Assembly: GCF_015706575.1 (NCBI RefSeq)
Contig: NW_024037056.1
Location: 11,111,176-11,175,175 of the forward strand
Direction: 5' to 3'
Origin: Patiria miniata
Taxonomy: Eukaryota; Echinodermata; Asteroidea; Valvatida; Asterinidae
Length of the DNA: 64,000 nucleotides
Within the stretch, counting starts at the first letter, position 1. The number at the start of each line of letters is the position of its first letter. The notes under the pieces were generated by a model. It saw only the letters and a list, made by a program, of their open reading frames with translations, did no database searches and was not told the origin of the DNA. The position numbers and the translations under genes are program-made. This document shows positions 63,608 to 64,000 of this stretch, one piece after another.

Positions 63608-64000
63608 AGGGCCCTAGAGCACATTCCCACTCGATTTGGGGACATATGTGGCATTTTAAAGAAAAATGACATATGTGGCATTTTAAAGAAAAATGACGCC
63701 AAAATTTGGGGTAAAATTTAGCAATAAATATGATTTTTTTTATCAATATATCGATGATTTGTGCCCAAATCTTCCAAATTGGTCTTGGTTGGGTATTGAT
63801 TGATGCTCCTCTTGCATCCAAACTTGAAACTTGCAGGGAAGATGCCTAAAGGGCTCTAGAGCACATTGCCACTCGATTTGGGGACATATGTGCCATTTTA
63901 GAGAAAAATGACGCCCAAAATTTGGGGAATATTTTATAAAATATATAATTTTGTTCTCAATATATCAATGATTTGTGCCCAAATCTTCCAAATATTTGGT
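63608..64000 (+). repeat. Divergent satellite monomers continuing past the window
   Basis: CACATTCCCACTCGATTTGG, ATCAATATATCGATGATTTG and GATTGATGCTCCTCTTGCAT match the edge monomers at 50930-51300 and 60300-60500. A short duplication (CATATGTGGCATTTTAAAGA) lies at about 63645-63690. The array is cut by the window end. Confidence 0.85.

Overview
The window is eukaryotic: two multi-exon, plus-strand genes with GT-AG introns, an AT-rich background, and introns packed with short non-autonomous DNA transposons, tRNA-derived SINEs and minisatellites. The ARHGAP18-type protein and the repeat style fit a marine invertebrate deuterostome, an echinoderm being my best guess. No bacterial features were seen.

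Layout. (1) 1-13915: the last nine coding exons of a RhoGAP gene of the ARHGAP18/28/40 type (340 residues visible; the 5' part lies left of the window). Its introns hold a TA-flanked MITE, a Harbinger-type MITE, long inverted repeats, 198-bp tandem repeats, two SINEs, a nested hAT/pogo composite and two decamer minisatellites. (2) 13916-18119: 3' UTR with an 89-bp tandem repeat, then intergenic DNA. (3) 18120-49895: a 28-exon gene whose exon phases chain without a stop to 1637 residues. I do not recognise it by name. It has an N-terminal block with three CxxC knuckles (one on a 24-nt microexon), an Arg/Glu-rich helix, about 600 residues of Lys/Pro/Glu-rich low-complexity sequence, and a conserved-looking C-terminal region with two EF-hand-like loops. 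Its layout resembles large ciliary or structural proteins, but that is inference. (4) 50880-60620: a satellite array of about 27 near-identical 321-327-bp monomers with divergent edge monomers, starting just after the gene's poly(A) signal. (5) 60621-63604: a 3-kb foldback element inserted in a divergent monomer, each arm made of about six 165-bp subrepeats, the loop holding a decayed coding remnant. Divergent satellite resumes to the window end.

How the parts relate. The two genes share a strand but show no functional link. The striking content is the repeat landscape: a decamer minisatellite in four arrays (one fills a whole intron), foldback elements with a tRNA-like sequence at their centre, transposons nested in transposons with readable target-site duplications, a perfect 50-bp palindrome, and a satellite with mixed monomer types in higher-order order. 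All exon boundaries were read by eye from splice consensus and frame continuity.
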